Shown here in pieces: positions 8,266 through 17,670 of a stretch of 64,000 nucleotides of DNA (its first letter is position 1; every line of letters starts with the position of its first letter). The stretch lies in NCBI RefSeq assembly GCF_001544575.2, contig NZ_FCNY02000002.1, positions 186,001 to 250,000 on the forward strand. Reading direction: 5' to 3'. The notes under the pieces are model-generated. The model did no database searches. It saw nothing but the letters and a program-made list of their open reading frames with translations, and was not told the DNA's origin. The position numbers were made by a program, and so were the translations under genes. The DNA is from Caballeronia cordobensis (lineage in GTDB: Bacteria > Pseudomonadota > Gammaproteobacteria > Burkholderiales > Burkholderiaceae).

Positions 8266-8538
8266 TCAGCTTTGCGGCGGCACGTAGCCCGAAGCCGTAT
8301 CGGCGCCTTCGCCGAAGAAGTATTTTTCCGTCTGCTTGATGAGGTACTGGCGCGCGCGCGGATCGGCCATGTTCAGACGATTCTCGTTGATGAGCATCGT
8401 CTGCTGTTTGAGCCAGCCTTGCCAGGCTTCCTTGGAGATCGTTTCGTAGATGCGCTTGCCGAGTTCGCCGGGCAGCGGCGGGAAATCCAGTCCTTCGGCT
8501 TCCTTGCCGAGCTTCGCGCATTGAACCATTCGGGCCAT
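8266..8538 (-). CDS. yggX: YggX family Fe(II)-trafficking / oxidative damage protection protein
   Basis: A 90-residue cytoplasmic protein beginning [18 protein letters not shown]. The conserved Cys7, the [14 protein letters not shown] segment and [14 protein letters not shown] are diagnostic for YggX, which is about 90 residues in all members. In enteric bacteria YggX protects Fe-S proteins from oxidants and interacts with iron. The gene is followed by a strong terminator. ArgA ends 61 bases upstream on the same strand, so the two may be co-transcribed. Confidence 0.95.
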   Translation of the reverse strand: MARMVQCAKLGKEAEGLDFPPLPGELGKRIYETISKEAWQGWLKQQTMLINENRLNMADPRARQYLIKQTEKYFFGEGADTASGYVPPQS

Positions 8539-8598
8539 TGTGAGTTTCTCCTCTGTAGCGGGGACGAAGCGCGTGTCTCGCGCTTCAGATCATGTTGT

Positions 8599-9981
8599 TC
8601 AAAGCTGTTTCATCAGGACGAGCGACTTGCGCTGCCAGTTGTAGAGGCGCCTGCGGTCTTCGGGCAGGTCGTCCACGGTCACCTTCACGAAGCCGCGTTT
8701 CAGGAACCAGTGCTCGGTGCGCGTCGTCAGCACGAAGATGCGCGTCAAACCGCGCGCGCGGGCGCGCTGCTCGATGCGCTTCAGGAGCCGCTCGCCGTCG
8801 CCCGAACCTTGCGCCTCGGGCGCGACCGTCAGGCACGCCATCTCGCCGATGCGCTCCTGCGTGTACGGATAGAGCGCCGCGCAGCCAAACAGCACGCCAT
8901 CGTGCTCGATCACCGAGAAGTGGTCGATATCGCGTTCGATCTGGTGCCGCCCGCGCCGCACCAGCGTGCCGTCGGATTCGAGCGGCTCGATCAGCGTGAG
9001 AATGCCGCCGACGTCGTCCGGCGTCGCTTCGCGCAGGCTTTCGAGATTCTCGTACGAGATCATCGTGCCGACGCCATCGTGCAGGAAGAGTTCGAGCAGC
9101 ACGCTGCCGTCGAGCGAATACGGAATGATGTGCCCGCGCGCCACGCCGCCGCGGCACGCGCGCACCGTATGCTTCAGATAGAACGCCGTGTCGCCCTGCA
9201 ATTCGCCGCTTTCCTGCAGGCGATAGGCGTCGTCGAGCGACATTTCGCGAATCAGTGCGCCTTCCGCATCGACCAGGCCGTCGATCTCGGTGACGAAAAT
9301 GATCTTGTCGGCGCGCAGCGCGATGGCCGCGGCGGACGCGACGTCTTCCATCGACAGATTGAACGCTTCGCCCGTCGGCGAAAAACCGAGCGACGAGAGC
9401 AGTACGATCTTGTTCGACGCGAGCGACTGGCGCACGGAGTCGCCGTCGATCTTGCGCACGACGCCCGTGTGCTGGAAATCGACGCCGTCGAGAATGCCGA
9501 CCGGCCGAGCCGTCACGAAGTTGCCCGACACCACGCTGATGTGCGCGTGGGCCATCGGCGTGTTCGGCAAGCCCTGGCTGATCGCGGCCTCGATGTCGAG
9601 GCGCACTTCGCCGGCCGCTTCCTTGGCGGATTCGAGCGCTCGGGCGTCGGTGATGCGCAATCCGTGCGAGAACGACGATTCGACGCCGTGCAGGCTCAGT
9701 TGCTCGTCGAGCTGCGGGCGCGAGCCGTGCACGAGCACGACGTGGATGCCCATTGCGTGCAGCAGGCCGACGTCCTGCACGAGCGCGTTCAGGCGTCCTT
9801 CGTGCACCAGCTCGCCGCCGAACGCGACGACGAAGGTCTTGTTCCGGAACGCGTGAATGTACGGCGCGACGGAGCGCATCCATTCGACGAACTGGGCGAG
9901 GGGATTCGGTGCTTCGGGCTCTGCCGCAACCGGCTGCGAGGCCGCCTGTGTGCTCATCGTGAGGTCGGTTTGGGAATTCAT
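8599..9981 (-). CDS. argA: Amino-acid N-acetyltransferase (N-acetylglutamate synthase)
   Basis: A 460-residue enzyme that makes N-acetylglutamate from glutamate and acetyl-CoA, the first step of arginine synthesis. The N-terminal amino-acid-kinase-like domain (about 30-295) includes FVVAFGGELVHEG and VVLVHGSRPQ. The C-terminal GNAT domain (about 310-455) has LTVAPEAQGSGDGERLL, the acetyl-CoA-binding loop. This two-domain form is the classical ArgA. The start is MNSQTDL at 9981. A second ATG in frame (MSTQAAS, 9957) is possible. The ATG coincides with the predicted transcription start from the symmetric -10 box at 9988-9995, shared with the divergent hrpA. Arginine feedback of the family is known, not visible here. 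Confidence 0.95.
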   Translation of the reverse strand: MNSQTDLTMSTQAASQPVAAEPEAPNPLAQFVEWMRSVAPYIHAFRNKTFVVAFGGELVHEGRLNALVQDVGLLHAMGIHVVLVHGSRPQLDEQLSLHGVESSFSHGLRITDARALESAKEAAGEVRLDIEAAISQGLPNTPMAHAHISVVSGNFVTARPVGILDGVDFQHTGVVRKIDGDSVRQSLASNKIVLLSSLGFSPTGEAFNLSMEDVASAAAIALRADKIIFVTEIDGLVDAEGALIREMSLDDAYRLQESGELQGDTAFYLKHTVRACRGGVARGHIIPYSLDGSVLLELFLHDGVGTMISYENLESLREATPDDVGGILTLIEPLESDGTLVRRGRHQIERDIDHFSVIEHDGVLFGCAALYPYTQERIGEMACLTVAPEAQGSGDGERLLKRIEQRARARGLTRIFVLTTRTEHWFLKRGFVKVTVDDLPEDRRRLYNWQRKSLVLMKQL

Positions 9982-9987
9982 CCCGGG

Positions 9988-9995
9988 ATTATAAT
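9988..9995. promoter_or_regulatory. Symmetric -10 box shared by argA and hrpA
   Basis: The octamer ATTATAAT contains a perfect TATAAT on each strand. With the usual six-base gap from the -10 hexamer, transcription toward argA would start at the A of its ATG (9981), and toward hrpA at 10002, two bases before its ATG (10004). Neither direction has a strong -35. The two start codons are only 22 bases apart, so any promoter for both must lie here or within the opposing coding sequence. Confidence 0.6.
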
Positions 9996-10003
9996 GCGAC
10001 GCT

Positions 10004-13000
10004 ATGCCGAATGTTTTCCGACCCGCCCGCCCCGGCCAGCAGGGCACGCCCCAATCCGCCGATAAAGCCACCGACACTCAGGACCAGCTGAAGAAGCTGC
10101 GTGAAAGCCTGCTGCGCGAAGCGCGGGAGGGCGAAGGCGCGGGCGCCGCCGGCGAGACGGCGGGATTGAGCAAGAAGGAACTCGCCGCCCGGCGGTTTGC
10201 GGGCACGAAAGCGGAGGCCGCAGCGGCTCCGAAACCGCCGCAGCCGAAAGCGCCTGAGCGTCCGCAGCCTGCTAAGACAGCGCCGGCGAAATCCGATCAG
10301 CGTCCGCAGCCTGCGAAGAAAACACCGCCGCCACAACCCGATCAGCCTTCGCGCAAGCCGCGAGACGACGAGCGCGGAGCAGCACAGGCTGCTTCGCGAC
10401 CGCAACCGCAAGCGAAACCACAACCGCAACCGCGACCGAAGCGCGACCTTCCGCAACGGGTCGCGCAGAACCGGCCCGCCGAAACTCGCCAGCCGGACAC
10501 GACCCCACGCGCACCGCGAGTCGTCGAACGCCGAAACGAAGCGCCGAAATCCGAACGCCCGTCCGAAGTATTTGAACCGCGCGAACCGCGTCAGCCGCGC
10601 GCGCCGCGCGTCGTCACGCCGAATCCCGTTCCGCCGATCACGTTCCCCGAAGCGCTTCCCGTTTCCGGCCGGCGCGAGGAGATCGCGCGCGCGATCGACG
10701 CGAATCAGGTCGTGATCGTCAGCGGCGAGACCGGCTCCGGCAAGACCACGCAACTGCCGAAAATCTGTCTCGCGCTCGGGCGCGGCCTCGGCGCGGGCGG
10801 CGGCGGGCTCATCGGGCACACGCAGCCGCGGCGTATCGCGGCATCGGCCACGGGCAGGCGCATCGCGGAAGAACTCGGCACGCCGTTTGGCGAAGTGGTC
10901 GGCTACAAGGTCCGCTTCACGGACAATCTCGCGCCGGGCGCGTCCGTCAAGCTGATGACGGACGGCATCCTGCTCGCGGAAACGCAGACCGATCCGCTCC
11001 TCAAGGCCTACGACACGATCATCATCGACGAGGCGCACGAGCGCAGCCTCAACATCGACTTTCTGCTCGGCTATCTGAAGGAAATCCTGCCGAAGCGCCC
11101 GGACCTGAAGCTGATCGTCACTTCCGCGACCATCGACGCCGAACGCTTTGCGCGCCATTTCGGCAGCGACGAAAAACCCGCGCCGGTCATCGAAGTGAGC
11201 GGGCGGCTGTATCCGGTGGAAGTGCGCTACCGGCCGATCGAAGAGGAAAGCGAGGCGATCAAGAACGCGCAGGGCACGGCACCGAAGCGCAACGACCGGA
11301 AAACGGATCGCGATCTGATGGAAGGCATCGTCGATGCCGTCGATGAACTGTGCCGCGTCGGTCCCGGCGACGTGCTCGTGTTCCTGCCGGGCGAGCGCGA
11401 AATCCGCGACGCCGCCGAAGCGCTGCGCAAGCACCATCCGCCGCACACGGAAATTCTGCCGCTTTTCGCGCGGCTGTCCGCGCAGGAGCAGGAGCGCGTG
11501 TTCAGGCCCTCGAACGCGCGGCGCATCGTGCTCGCGACCAATGTCGCGGAAACGTCGCTGACGGTGCCGGGCATCCGCTATGTCGTCGATACCGGCAGCG
11601 CGCGCGTGAAGCGCTATTCGTATCGCAACAAGGTCGAGCAGTTGCAGATCGAGCCGGTGTCGCAGGCGGCGGCGAACCAGCGCGCGGGCCGTTGCGGGCG
11701 CGTCGCGGACGGCGTGTGCGTCCGTCTCTACGACGAAGCCGATTTCCAGTCGCGGCCGCGCTTCACCGATCCGGAAATCCTGCGCTCGTCGCTCGCCGCC
11801 GTGATTCTGCGCATGAAGTCGCTGCATCTGACGGCGATCGAAACGTTCCCGTTCATCGAGCCGCCGCCGGGCCGCGCCATCGCCGACGGCTATCAGTTGC
11901 TGAACGAACTCGGCGCCGTCGACGACGACAACGCGCTCACGCCGCTCGGCCGCGAACTCGCGCGCCTGCCGCTCGATCCGCGCGTCGGGCGAATGATTCT
12001 CGCGGCGCGCGATCATCACGCGCTCGCGGAAGTGCTGATCATCGCCTCCGCCTTGTCCGTGCAGGACCCGCGCGACCGGCCGATCGAAGCGCAGGAGCAG
12101 GCGGATCAGGCGCATCGCCAGTTCGTCGACGAGCGTTCCGAATTCCTGCAGTGGACGCGCATCTGGAAGTGGTTCGAAGACGCCGTCGCGCACAAGAAAT
12201 CGAACAAGCAGCTTGCCGATGCGTGCCGCGCGAACTTCCTGTCGCATCTGCGGTTGCGCGAATGGCGCGACGTGCATTCGCAATTGCTGACGGTCGTGCG
12301 CGAACACGGCTGGCGGCTGAACGAATCCGATGCGACCTTCGAGCAGATTCATCTTTCGCTCTTGACGGGTTTGCTCGGCAATGTCGGTCTGAAGGCCGAC
12401 GACGAGCCGCATTATCTCGGCGCGCGCGGCATCAAGTTTCATCTGTGGCCGGGCTCGGCGCTGCTGAAGAAAGCGGGGCGCTGGGTGATGGCGGGCGAGC
12501 TCGTCGAAACGAGCCGGCTGTACGCGCGCACCATCGCGAAAATCGAGCCGGAATGGCTGGAGACGGTCGGTGCGCACTTGCTGAAGACATCGCTTTCGGA
12601 CGCGCACTGGGAGAAAAAAGCCGCGCAGGTCGTCGCCTACGAGCGCGCGACGCTTTACGGCCTGACCGTCTACGCGCGCCGGCGCGTGAGTTTCGGCAAG
12701 CAGGACCCGAAATACGCGCGCGAGCTGTTCATTCGCGGCGCGCTCGTCGAAGGCGAATTCGATACGCGCCTGCCGTTCTTCGCGCACAACCGCAAGCTGG
12801 TGGCCGATATCGAGCAACTGGAGCACAAGTCGCGCCGACAGGACGTGCTGGTCGACGACGAACTCATCCACGGCTTCTACGACGCGCTGATTCCCGACGG
12901 CATGTGGACGGGCGCCGCGTTCGAACGCTGGTATCGCGACGAGCAGAAGAAAGAGGGCAACGACAAGCTCCTGTTCCTCTCGCGCGACGACCTGATGCGC

Positions 13001-14452
13001 CACGAAGCCGCCGGCGTCACGACCGATCTGTTCCCGAAGCGCATGACGATGTCGGGCATCGAGATGTCGCTCACCTATCACTTCGAGCCGGGCGCGCCGC
13101 GCGACGGCGTGACGCTGCAAGTGCCGCTCTACGGGCTGAATCAGGTCGATGCGCGCCGCGTCGAATGGCTCGTGCCGGGCATGATCAAGGAGAAGGCGCA
13201 ACTGCTCTTGAAGTCGCTTCCGCAGAAGCTGCGCCGCCACGTCGTGCCGCTGCCGGAATACGCGGCGGGATTCGCCGAGCGGCACGCCGGGCCGAAGTTC
13301 GGCGCGGGCGCGCTCGTCGATACGCTCATCGCCGATATTCGCGAGCAGACGCAGGTCGCGGTGCGGGGCGCGGACTTCAAGCTCGAAACGCTGCCCGCGC
13401 ATCTGTTCATGAATTTCAAGGTGATCGACGAGCATGGCCGCCAGCTCGCGATGGGCCGCAACCTCGCGCAATTGCGTGCGGAACTCGGCGGCCAGGCGCA
13501 GCAGCAGTTCCAGAAGCTGACCTCGGCGGCGGCATTCGATGCGCTCTCGGGAGAATCGGAATCGCCGCCGCAAGCGCCGCAACCCGGCGAGGGCACCGCG
13601 CTTTATGAAAACCTCACGACGTGGAACTTCGGCAAGCTGCCCGATCTGCTCGAAATCCGCCGGCGCGGGCAGACCTTGTTCGGCTATCCGGCGCTGGTCG
13701 ATCGCGGCACGCATTGCGACGTCGAAGTGTTCGACTCGCCCGAGGAGGCGGCGCGGATTCATCGCGCGGGCTTGCGGCGGCTGTTCGCGCTGCAATTGCG
13801 CGAGCCGATCCGCTATCTCGAGAAGAACCTGCCGGGCCTGCGCGAGATGTCCATGCAATACATGGCGCTCGGCACCGCGGAGGAGTTGCGCGATCAGATC
13901 GTCGAGACGGCGCTGGATCGCGCGTGCCTGCAAGACCCGCTTCCCGACGACGACGCCAGTTTCCACGCGCGCCGCGACGCCGCGAAAGGGCGCCTGACGC
14001 TGCTCGCGAACGAAATCGCGCGGCTCGTCGGCACGATTCTCGCGGAATACGCGGCGCTGGCCAAAAAGCTCGCGCAGGCGAAATCGTTCGCGTCGGCGTA
14101 TGCGGATATGCAGGCGCAGGCGGGCGCGCTGATCGGCAAACGCTTCGTCATCGACACGCCTTATGCGCAGCTTGCGCACTTTCCGCGTTATCTGAAGGGC
14201 ATCGGGCTGCGCATCGACAAGCTGAAGGCCGACCCGGCCCGCGATGCACGGCTCTTCGCCGATCTTCAGCCGCTCGCGCAGCATCATCAGCGCGCGCTTG
14301 CGCAGCGCGGAGGCGTCGCGGATGCGCGGCTCGCCGAATATCGCTGGCTGCTGGAGGAATTGCGCGTGTCGCTTTTCGCGCAGGAATTGCGCACGCCGAT
14401 GCCGGTTTCGGTGAAGCGCCTGTACAAGGTCTGGGAATCGATGCAGCGATGA
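10004..14452 (+). CDS. hrpA: ATP-dependent RNA helicase HrpA (DEAH box)
   Basis: A 1482-residue DEAH-box helicase. Walker A is GETGSGKTTQLPK near residue 245, motif II is DEAHERS near 346, motif III is TSATID, and motif VI is QRAGRCGR near 565. After the helicase core come the winged-helix/ratchet, OB-fold and the long C-terminal region (DUF3418-like) of HrpA. E. coli HrpA is about 1300 residues. The extra length is mainly a Pro/Lys/Arg/Gln-rich, probably disordered N-terminal tail (about 20-205) with repeated PQPAK-like units. The family remodels RNA and has been linked to stalled-ribosome rescue. It diverges from argA and probably has a near-leaderless message. Confidence 0.95.
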   Translation: MPNVFRPARPGQQGTPQSADKATDTQDQLKKLRESLLREAREGEGAGAAGETAGLSKKELAARRFAGTKAEAAAAPKPPQPKAPERPQPAKTAPAKSDQRPQPAKKTPPPQPDQPSRKPRDDERGAAQAASRPQPQAKPQPQPRPKRDLPQRVAQNRPAETRQPDTTPRAPRVVERRNEAPKSERPSEVFEPREPRQPRAPRVVTPNPVPPITFPEALPVSGRREEIARAIDANQVVIVSGETGSGKTTQLPKICLALGRGLGAGGGGLIGHTQPRRIAASATGRRIAEELGTPFGEVVGYKVRFTDNLAPGASVKLMTDGILLAETQTDPLLKAYDTIIIDEAHERSLNIDFLLGYLKEILPKRPDLKLIVTSATIDAERFARHFGSDEKPAPVIEVSGRLYPVEVRYRPIEEESEAIKNAQGTAPKRNDRKTDRDLMEGIVDAVDELCRVGPGDVLVFLPGEREIRDAAEALRKHHPPHTEILPLFARLSAQEQERVFRPSNARRIVLATNVAETSLTVPGIRYVVDTGSARVKRYSYRNKVEQLQIEPVSQAAANQRAGRCGRVADGVCVRLYDEADFQSRPRFTDPEILRSSLAAVILRMKSLHLTAIETFPFIEPPPGRAIADGYQLLNELGAVDDDNALTPLGRELARLPLDPRVGRMILAARDHHALAEVLIIASALSVQDPRDRPIEAQEQADQAHRQFVDERSEFLQWTRIWKWFEDAVAHKKSNKQLADACRANFLSHLRLREWRDVHSQLLTVVREHGWRLNESDATFEQIHLSLLTGLLGNVGLKADDEPHYLGARGIKFHLWPGSALLKKAGRWVMAGELVETSRLYARTIAKIEPEWLETVGAHLLKTSLSDAHWEKKAAQVVAYERATLYGLTVYARRRVSFGKQDPKYARELFIRGALVEGEFDTRLPFFAHNRKLVADIEQLEHKSRRQDVLVDDELIHGFYDALIPDGMWTGAAFERWYRDEQKKEGNDKLLFLSRDDLMRHEAAGVTTDLFPKRMTMSGIEMSLTYHFEPGAPRDGVTLQVPLYGLNQVDARRVEWLVPGMIKEKAQLLLKSLPQKLRRHVVPLPEYAAGFAERHAGPKFGAGALVDTLIADIREQTQVAVRGADFKLETLPAHLFMNFKVIDEHGRQLAMGRNLAQLRAELGGQAQQQFQKLTSAAAFDALSGESESPPQAPQPGEGTALYENLTTWNFGKLPDLLEIRRRGQTLFGYPALVDRGTHCDVEVFDSPEEAARIHRAGLRRLFALQLREPIRYLEKNLPGLREMSMQYMALGTAEELRDQIVETALDRACLQDPLPDDDASFHARRDAAKGRLTLLANEIARLVGTILAEYAALAKKLAQAKSFASAYADMQAQAGALIGKRFVIDTPYAQLAHFPRYLKGIGLRIDKLKADPARDARLFADLQPLAQHHQRALAQRGGVADARLAEYRWLLEELRVSLFAQELRTPMPVSVKRLYKVWESMQR

Positions 14453-14599
14453 CGAGCGACTGAGGGCGACTGAGAAGTGTCTGAAAGGCTTTCATTTCTT
14501 GCGCCGAAGCAGCGCATTGCGCAAAAAGCCGCACCTGGTCAACGCGCCGCGCGAGGCAAACGTTCTACAATGACGCCTGCCTTTCGAAACCCAATTCCC

Positions 14600-15625
14600 A
14601 TGCGCAACATATTCCGTTCCGGCCACGCTTGCGGCCGTTTCCGTGCGGCTGCCGCACGCGCCGCGCTTGCCGCCGGCGCCGCGCTCGTCGCCACCGCGGC
14701 GTTCGCCAACAATGTCATCGTGCTCAATTCGGCGGAAGCCACGCTGAGCCTCATCGACGAAAACACGCGTCAGGTCGTCGGCACCGTGCCCACCGGCAAG
14801 GAGCCGCACCACCTGATGCCCTTGCCCGACAATTCCTCGCTGATCGTCGCGAATTCGGTGTCGAACAATCTGATGTTCGTCGATCCGAAAACCGGCGCGT
14901 TCCAGCGCTGGGTTCAGGACATCGAGGACCCGTACCAGATCGGCTTTTCGCCGGACAAGAAGTGGTTCGTGTCCACCGGTCTGCGTCTCGACCGTCTCGA
15001 CATCTATCACTTCGACGGCAAGAACCTCGCCATCGCGAAGCGCCTGCCGCTCGCGACCATGCCGAGCCATATCGCGTTCACCAACGACAGCTCGACGGCG
15101 TTCATCTCCCTGCAGGTTTCGGGCGAGATCGCCGCGATCGACCTCGCGACGCAGACCGTGAAATGGAAGATGAAGGTCGGCAAGGTGCCGGCGGGCGTGT
15201 GGCTTACGCCGGGCGACAAATTTCTGCTCGTCGGCATGACCGGCGCGGATTACGTGGCCGTGGTCGACTGGCGCAACCAGAAGGTCGTCAAGACCATCAC
15301 GACGGGCAAGGGCGCGCACAACTTCCGCTCGATGGTCGACGGCAAGCACGTGCTGGTGTCGAACCGCGTCGCGAACACGATCAGCATCATCGACGAAGAC
15401 GCGCTCACGAATGTCGGCGATATCACCGGACTGCTGCCGGGCCCGGATGACATGGAACTTTCCGCCGACAAGAAGTATCTGTGGGTTACGTTCCGCTTCG
15501 CGAAGCATGTCGGCGTGATCGACCTTGCAAATCGTAAGCTTATCGAGACGATCAAGGTGGGCCGTTCGCCGCACGGCATCTACTTCTTCAATCGCGCGCC
15601 GGTCACGGCGCCGAACGGGGCGTAA
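14600..15625 (+). CDS. Exported YVTN-type beta-propeller repeat protein
   Basis: A 341-residue protein. The N-terminus MRNIFRSGHACGRFR, followed by an Ala-rich hydrophobic stretch ending ATAAFANN, is a signal peptide with predicted cleavage after AFA. The mature part is a chain of blades of the form VVGTVPTGKEPHH, KVGKVPAGVWLTPGDK, TITTGKGAHNFR and TIKVGRSPHGIYF, the YVTN/cytochrome d1-type propeller. Such proteins are periplasmic. No catalytic site is recognised. An upstream in-frame ATG at 14570 gives a poorer signal peptide. It has about 150 bases of separation from hrpA and 85 from the sterol desaturase gene. Confidence 0.82.
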   Translation: MRNIFRSGHACGRFRAAAARAALAAGAALVATAAFANNVIVLNSAEATLSLIDENTRQVVGTVPTGKEPHHLMPLPDNSSLIVANSVSNNLMFVDPKTGAFQRWVQDIEDPYQIGFSPDKKWFVSTGLRLDRLDIYHFDGKNLAIAKRLPLATMPSHIAFTNDSSTAFISLQVSGEIAAIDLATQTVKWKMKVGKVPAGVWLTPGDKFLLVGMTGADYVAVVDWRNQKVVKTITTGKGAHNFRSMVDGKHVLVSNRVANTISIIDEDALTNVGDITGLLPGPDDMELSADKKYLWVTFRFAKHVGVIDLANRKLIETIKVGRSPHGIYFFNRAPVTAPNGA

Positions 15626-15630
15626 GCAGA

Positions 15631-15654
15631 ACAGGGCGCGCAACCGCGCCCTGT
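15631..15654 (+). terminator. Hairpin after the beta-propeller gene
   Basis: ACAGGGCGCG and CGCGCCCTGT pair perfectly around CAAC, starting 5 bases after the stop. There is no U-tract, so it may be an attenuating or mRNA-protecting hairpin rather than a full terminator. Confidence 0.45.
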
Positions 15655-15710
15655 ACTACGATGGAGGCAGGTCCGGCGCAACCGGGCCGCCGCTAGCACC
15701 ACGGAGCACC

Positions 15711-16724
15711 ATGTTGCATTCCATTCTTTCGGCTCTCGACAGTTTCGTCTCGTCGCTGCAGACACTGCTTTACGTCGATGTCGTCCAGCCGGCGCTGTTC
15801 AAGCTCGGCATGATGGACTACGACGAAGACACCTACGACGCGCTCTACTGGGTGATCGTCGGCGTGCTGGAAGTCCTCACGATGTACGCGATCCTGCGTC
15901 CGCTCGAAGCGTTCCGCCCCGCGGAAACGTGGAAGGACCGCAAGGGCGTGCGCGTGGACGTGCTCTACACGTGGATCGTCAAGCTCGGCATCCTCAATCT
16001 GTTTTTCTTCTTCACGTTCCAGCCGCTTTTCGATTCGCTGCAAAGCTGGCTGCGCCTCCACAGCGTGCCGAATCTCGAGATCGACAATCTCTGGCCGGGC
16101 GTGACCACGGAACCGCTCGTCACCTTCATCATCTATCTGCTGATCCTCGATTTCGCGGGCTACTGGTATCACCGCCTGGAGCATCGTTTCGGCATCTGGT
16201 GGGAACTGCACGCGGTGCATCACAGCCAGCGGAAGATGTCGCTCTGGACCGACGACCGTAACCATCTGCTCGACGACGTCCTGCAAGCGAGCTTCTTCGC
16301 GTGCGTCGCGCTCGTGATCGGCGTGGAGCCGTCGCAATTCGTCGTGCTCGTCGCCATCACCAATTTCATGCAGAGCGTGCAGCACGCGAATATCCGGCTG
16401 CATTTCGGCTGGTTTGGCGAGCGGATCTTCGTGAGCCCGGCGTTTCATCGGCGCCATCACGCGATCGGTTTCGGTCACGAAGGCACGACCTACGGCTGCA
16501 ATTTCGGCGTGCTGTTTTCCTTCTGGGACATCCTGTTCCGCTCGGCTTCGTTCGACCGTACCGTCGAGCCGACGGGCATTCGCGACCAGCTCGGTGCGCC
16601 GGGCATCGCGCCTGTCCATTACGGCGACGGCTTCATCGAGCAGCACTGGCTCGCGTTCAAGCGCATCGCCGCGCGTCTTTCGACACGCCGCGCGTCCACA
16701 TCGGACAACTCGGCGGCCGTCTGA
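15711..16724 (+). CDS. Sterol desaturase / fatty acid hydroxylase family membrane protein
   Basis: A 337-residue integral membrane protein. The histidine boxes of the membrane diiron hydroxylases are complete: YHRLEHR near residue 158, ELHAVHHS near 170, and FHRRHHAIGFGHEG near 245. Four to six hydrophobic segments flank them. The family hydroxylates or desaturates lipids (sterols, fatty acids, hopanoids, alkylglycerols). The bacterial substrate cannot be told from sequence. ACGGAG precedes the ATG at a good distance. A hairpin with a short T-rich tail follows the gene. Confidence 0.85.
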   Translation: MLHSILSALDSFVSSLQTLLYVDVVQPALFKLGMMDYDEDTYDALYWVIVGVLEVLTMYAILRPLEAFRPAETWKDRKGVRVDVLYTWIVKLGILNLFFFFTFQPLFDSLQSWLRLHSVPNLEIDNLWPGVTTEPLVTFIIYLLILDFAGYWYHRLEHRFGIWWELHAVHHSQRKMSLWTDDRNHLLDDVLQASFFACVALVIGVEPSQFVVLVAITNFMQSVQHANIRLHFGWFGERIFVSPAFHRRHHAIGFGHEGTTYGCNFGVLFSFWDILFRSASFDRTVEPTGIRDQLGAPGIAPVHYGDGFIEQHWLAFKRIAARLSTRRASTSDNSAAV

Positions 16725-16738
16725 CCGTTCCCTCGAGA

Positions 16739-16766
16739 CCAGCGCCCGCGGGCGGCGCTGGTTTAT
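16739..16766 (+). terminator. Probable terminator after the sterol desaturase-like gene
   Basis: ACCAGCGCC and GGCGCTGGT pair around a short G/C-rich loop and are followed by TTAT. The U-tract is weak, so termination may be partial, and the EI24 gene starts about 40 bases later. Confidence 0.5.
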
Positions 16767-16802
16767 CCTGTCGGTTCTTCCTTTACCTTCTAAGAATCAC
16801 GC

Positions 16803-17660
16803 ATGAGTGACTTGCTGCGTTCGTTCGTGCGCGCGCTTGCGAACGTCTTTCATCCGCGCATGCTCTGGCTCACGCTGATGCCCTTCGGCGTCGCCACGGT
16901 GGTCTGGGGCGCGGTCCTCTGGTTTTTCTGGCAGACGCTGACGGGCGCCGCGAACGTCTGGCTCGACGGCTGGGCGCTCACCTCCGCGATGTATCGCCTT
17001 TTCGATACGGTCGGCTTCTCGTCGCTGCATGCGGTAATCGCGCCGTTTCTCGTCGTCATCATGACGGTGCCGCTGATCGTCGTGACGGTGCTGCTGCTTA
17101 TCGCGACCATTTCGATGCCGGGCGTCGTCAAGCTGCTCACGCGCCGGCCGAAAGGGCATTACGCGTCGCTGGAAGAGCGGCGCGGCGGCTCGTGGTACGG
17201 CAGCCTCGGGCATTCGGTCGTGACGACTGTCGTGTGCCTCGTGCTGCTCGTCGTGACGCTGCCGCTGTGGCTCATTCCGCCGTTCTTCGCACTGATTCCG
17301 CCGCTGCTGTGGGGCTGGCTGACGTATCGCGTGATGACCTACGACGCGCTGGCGCTGCACGCGAGCGCGGACGAGCGCCGCGCGATCGTGCGCGAGGCGC
17401 GCTGGCCGCTGCTGAGCATCGGCATCGTGAGCGGCCTGCTGAGTTCCGTGCCGACGATGCTCTGGGCATGGTCGGTCTGGCTGCTGCCGCTTTTCCCGGT
17501 CGTCGCCGTGGTGACGATCTGGGCGTATGCGTTCATCCTCGTGTTTTCCGCGCTCTGGTTCGCGCATTACTGTCTGCACGCGCTCGAACGCCTGCGCGCG
17601 AGCGCGCCGCATTACGCGGCGATCACAGTCGAAACCCGCGACGTATCACTGAAAGATTAG
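16803..17660 (+). CDS. EI24 domain-containing membrane protein
   Basis: A 285-residue integral membrane protein with about six hydrophobic segments. It begins MSDLLRSFVRALANVFHPRML. A long cytoplasmic-type loop (RRPKGHYASLEERRGGSWYGS, about residues 114-134) and the paired segments around PLWLIPPFFALIPPLLWGW resemble the EI24/CysZ fold. CysZ imports sulfate, but this subgroup is annotated only by domain, and no sulfate-assimilation gene is nearby. The CinA-like gene follows after 10 bases, so the two are probably co-transcribed. Confidence 0.78.
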   Translation: MSDLLRSFVRALANVFHPRMLWLTLMPFGVATVVWGAVLWFFWQTLTGAANVWLDGWALTSAMYRLFDTVGFSSLHAVIAPFLVVIMTVPLIVVTVLLLIATISMPGVVKLLTRRPKGHYASLEERRGGSWYGSLGHSVVTTVVCLVLLVVTLPLWLIPPFFALIPPLLWGWLTYRVMTYDALALHASADERRAIVREARWPLLSIGIVSGLLSSVPTMLWAWSVWLLPLFPVVAVVTIWAYAFILVFSALWFAHYCLHALERLRASAPHYAAITVETRDVSLKD

Positions 17661-17670
17661 AGAGGCATTC

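Noticed and set aside
9989-14287. A very long open frame on the minus strand opposite hrpA (over 1400 codons)
   Set aside because: It mirrors the codon bias of the GC-rich helicase gene, its translation is Arg/Glu/Ala-rich with no recognisable domain, and hrpA has complete DEAH helicase motifs.
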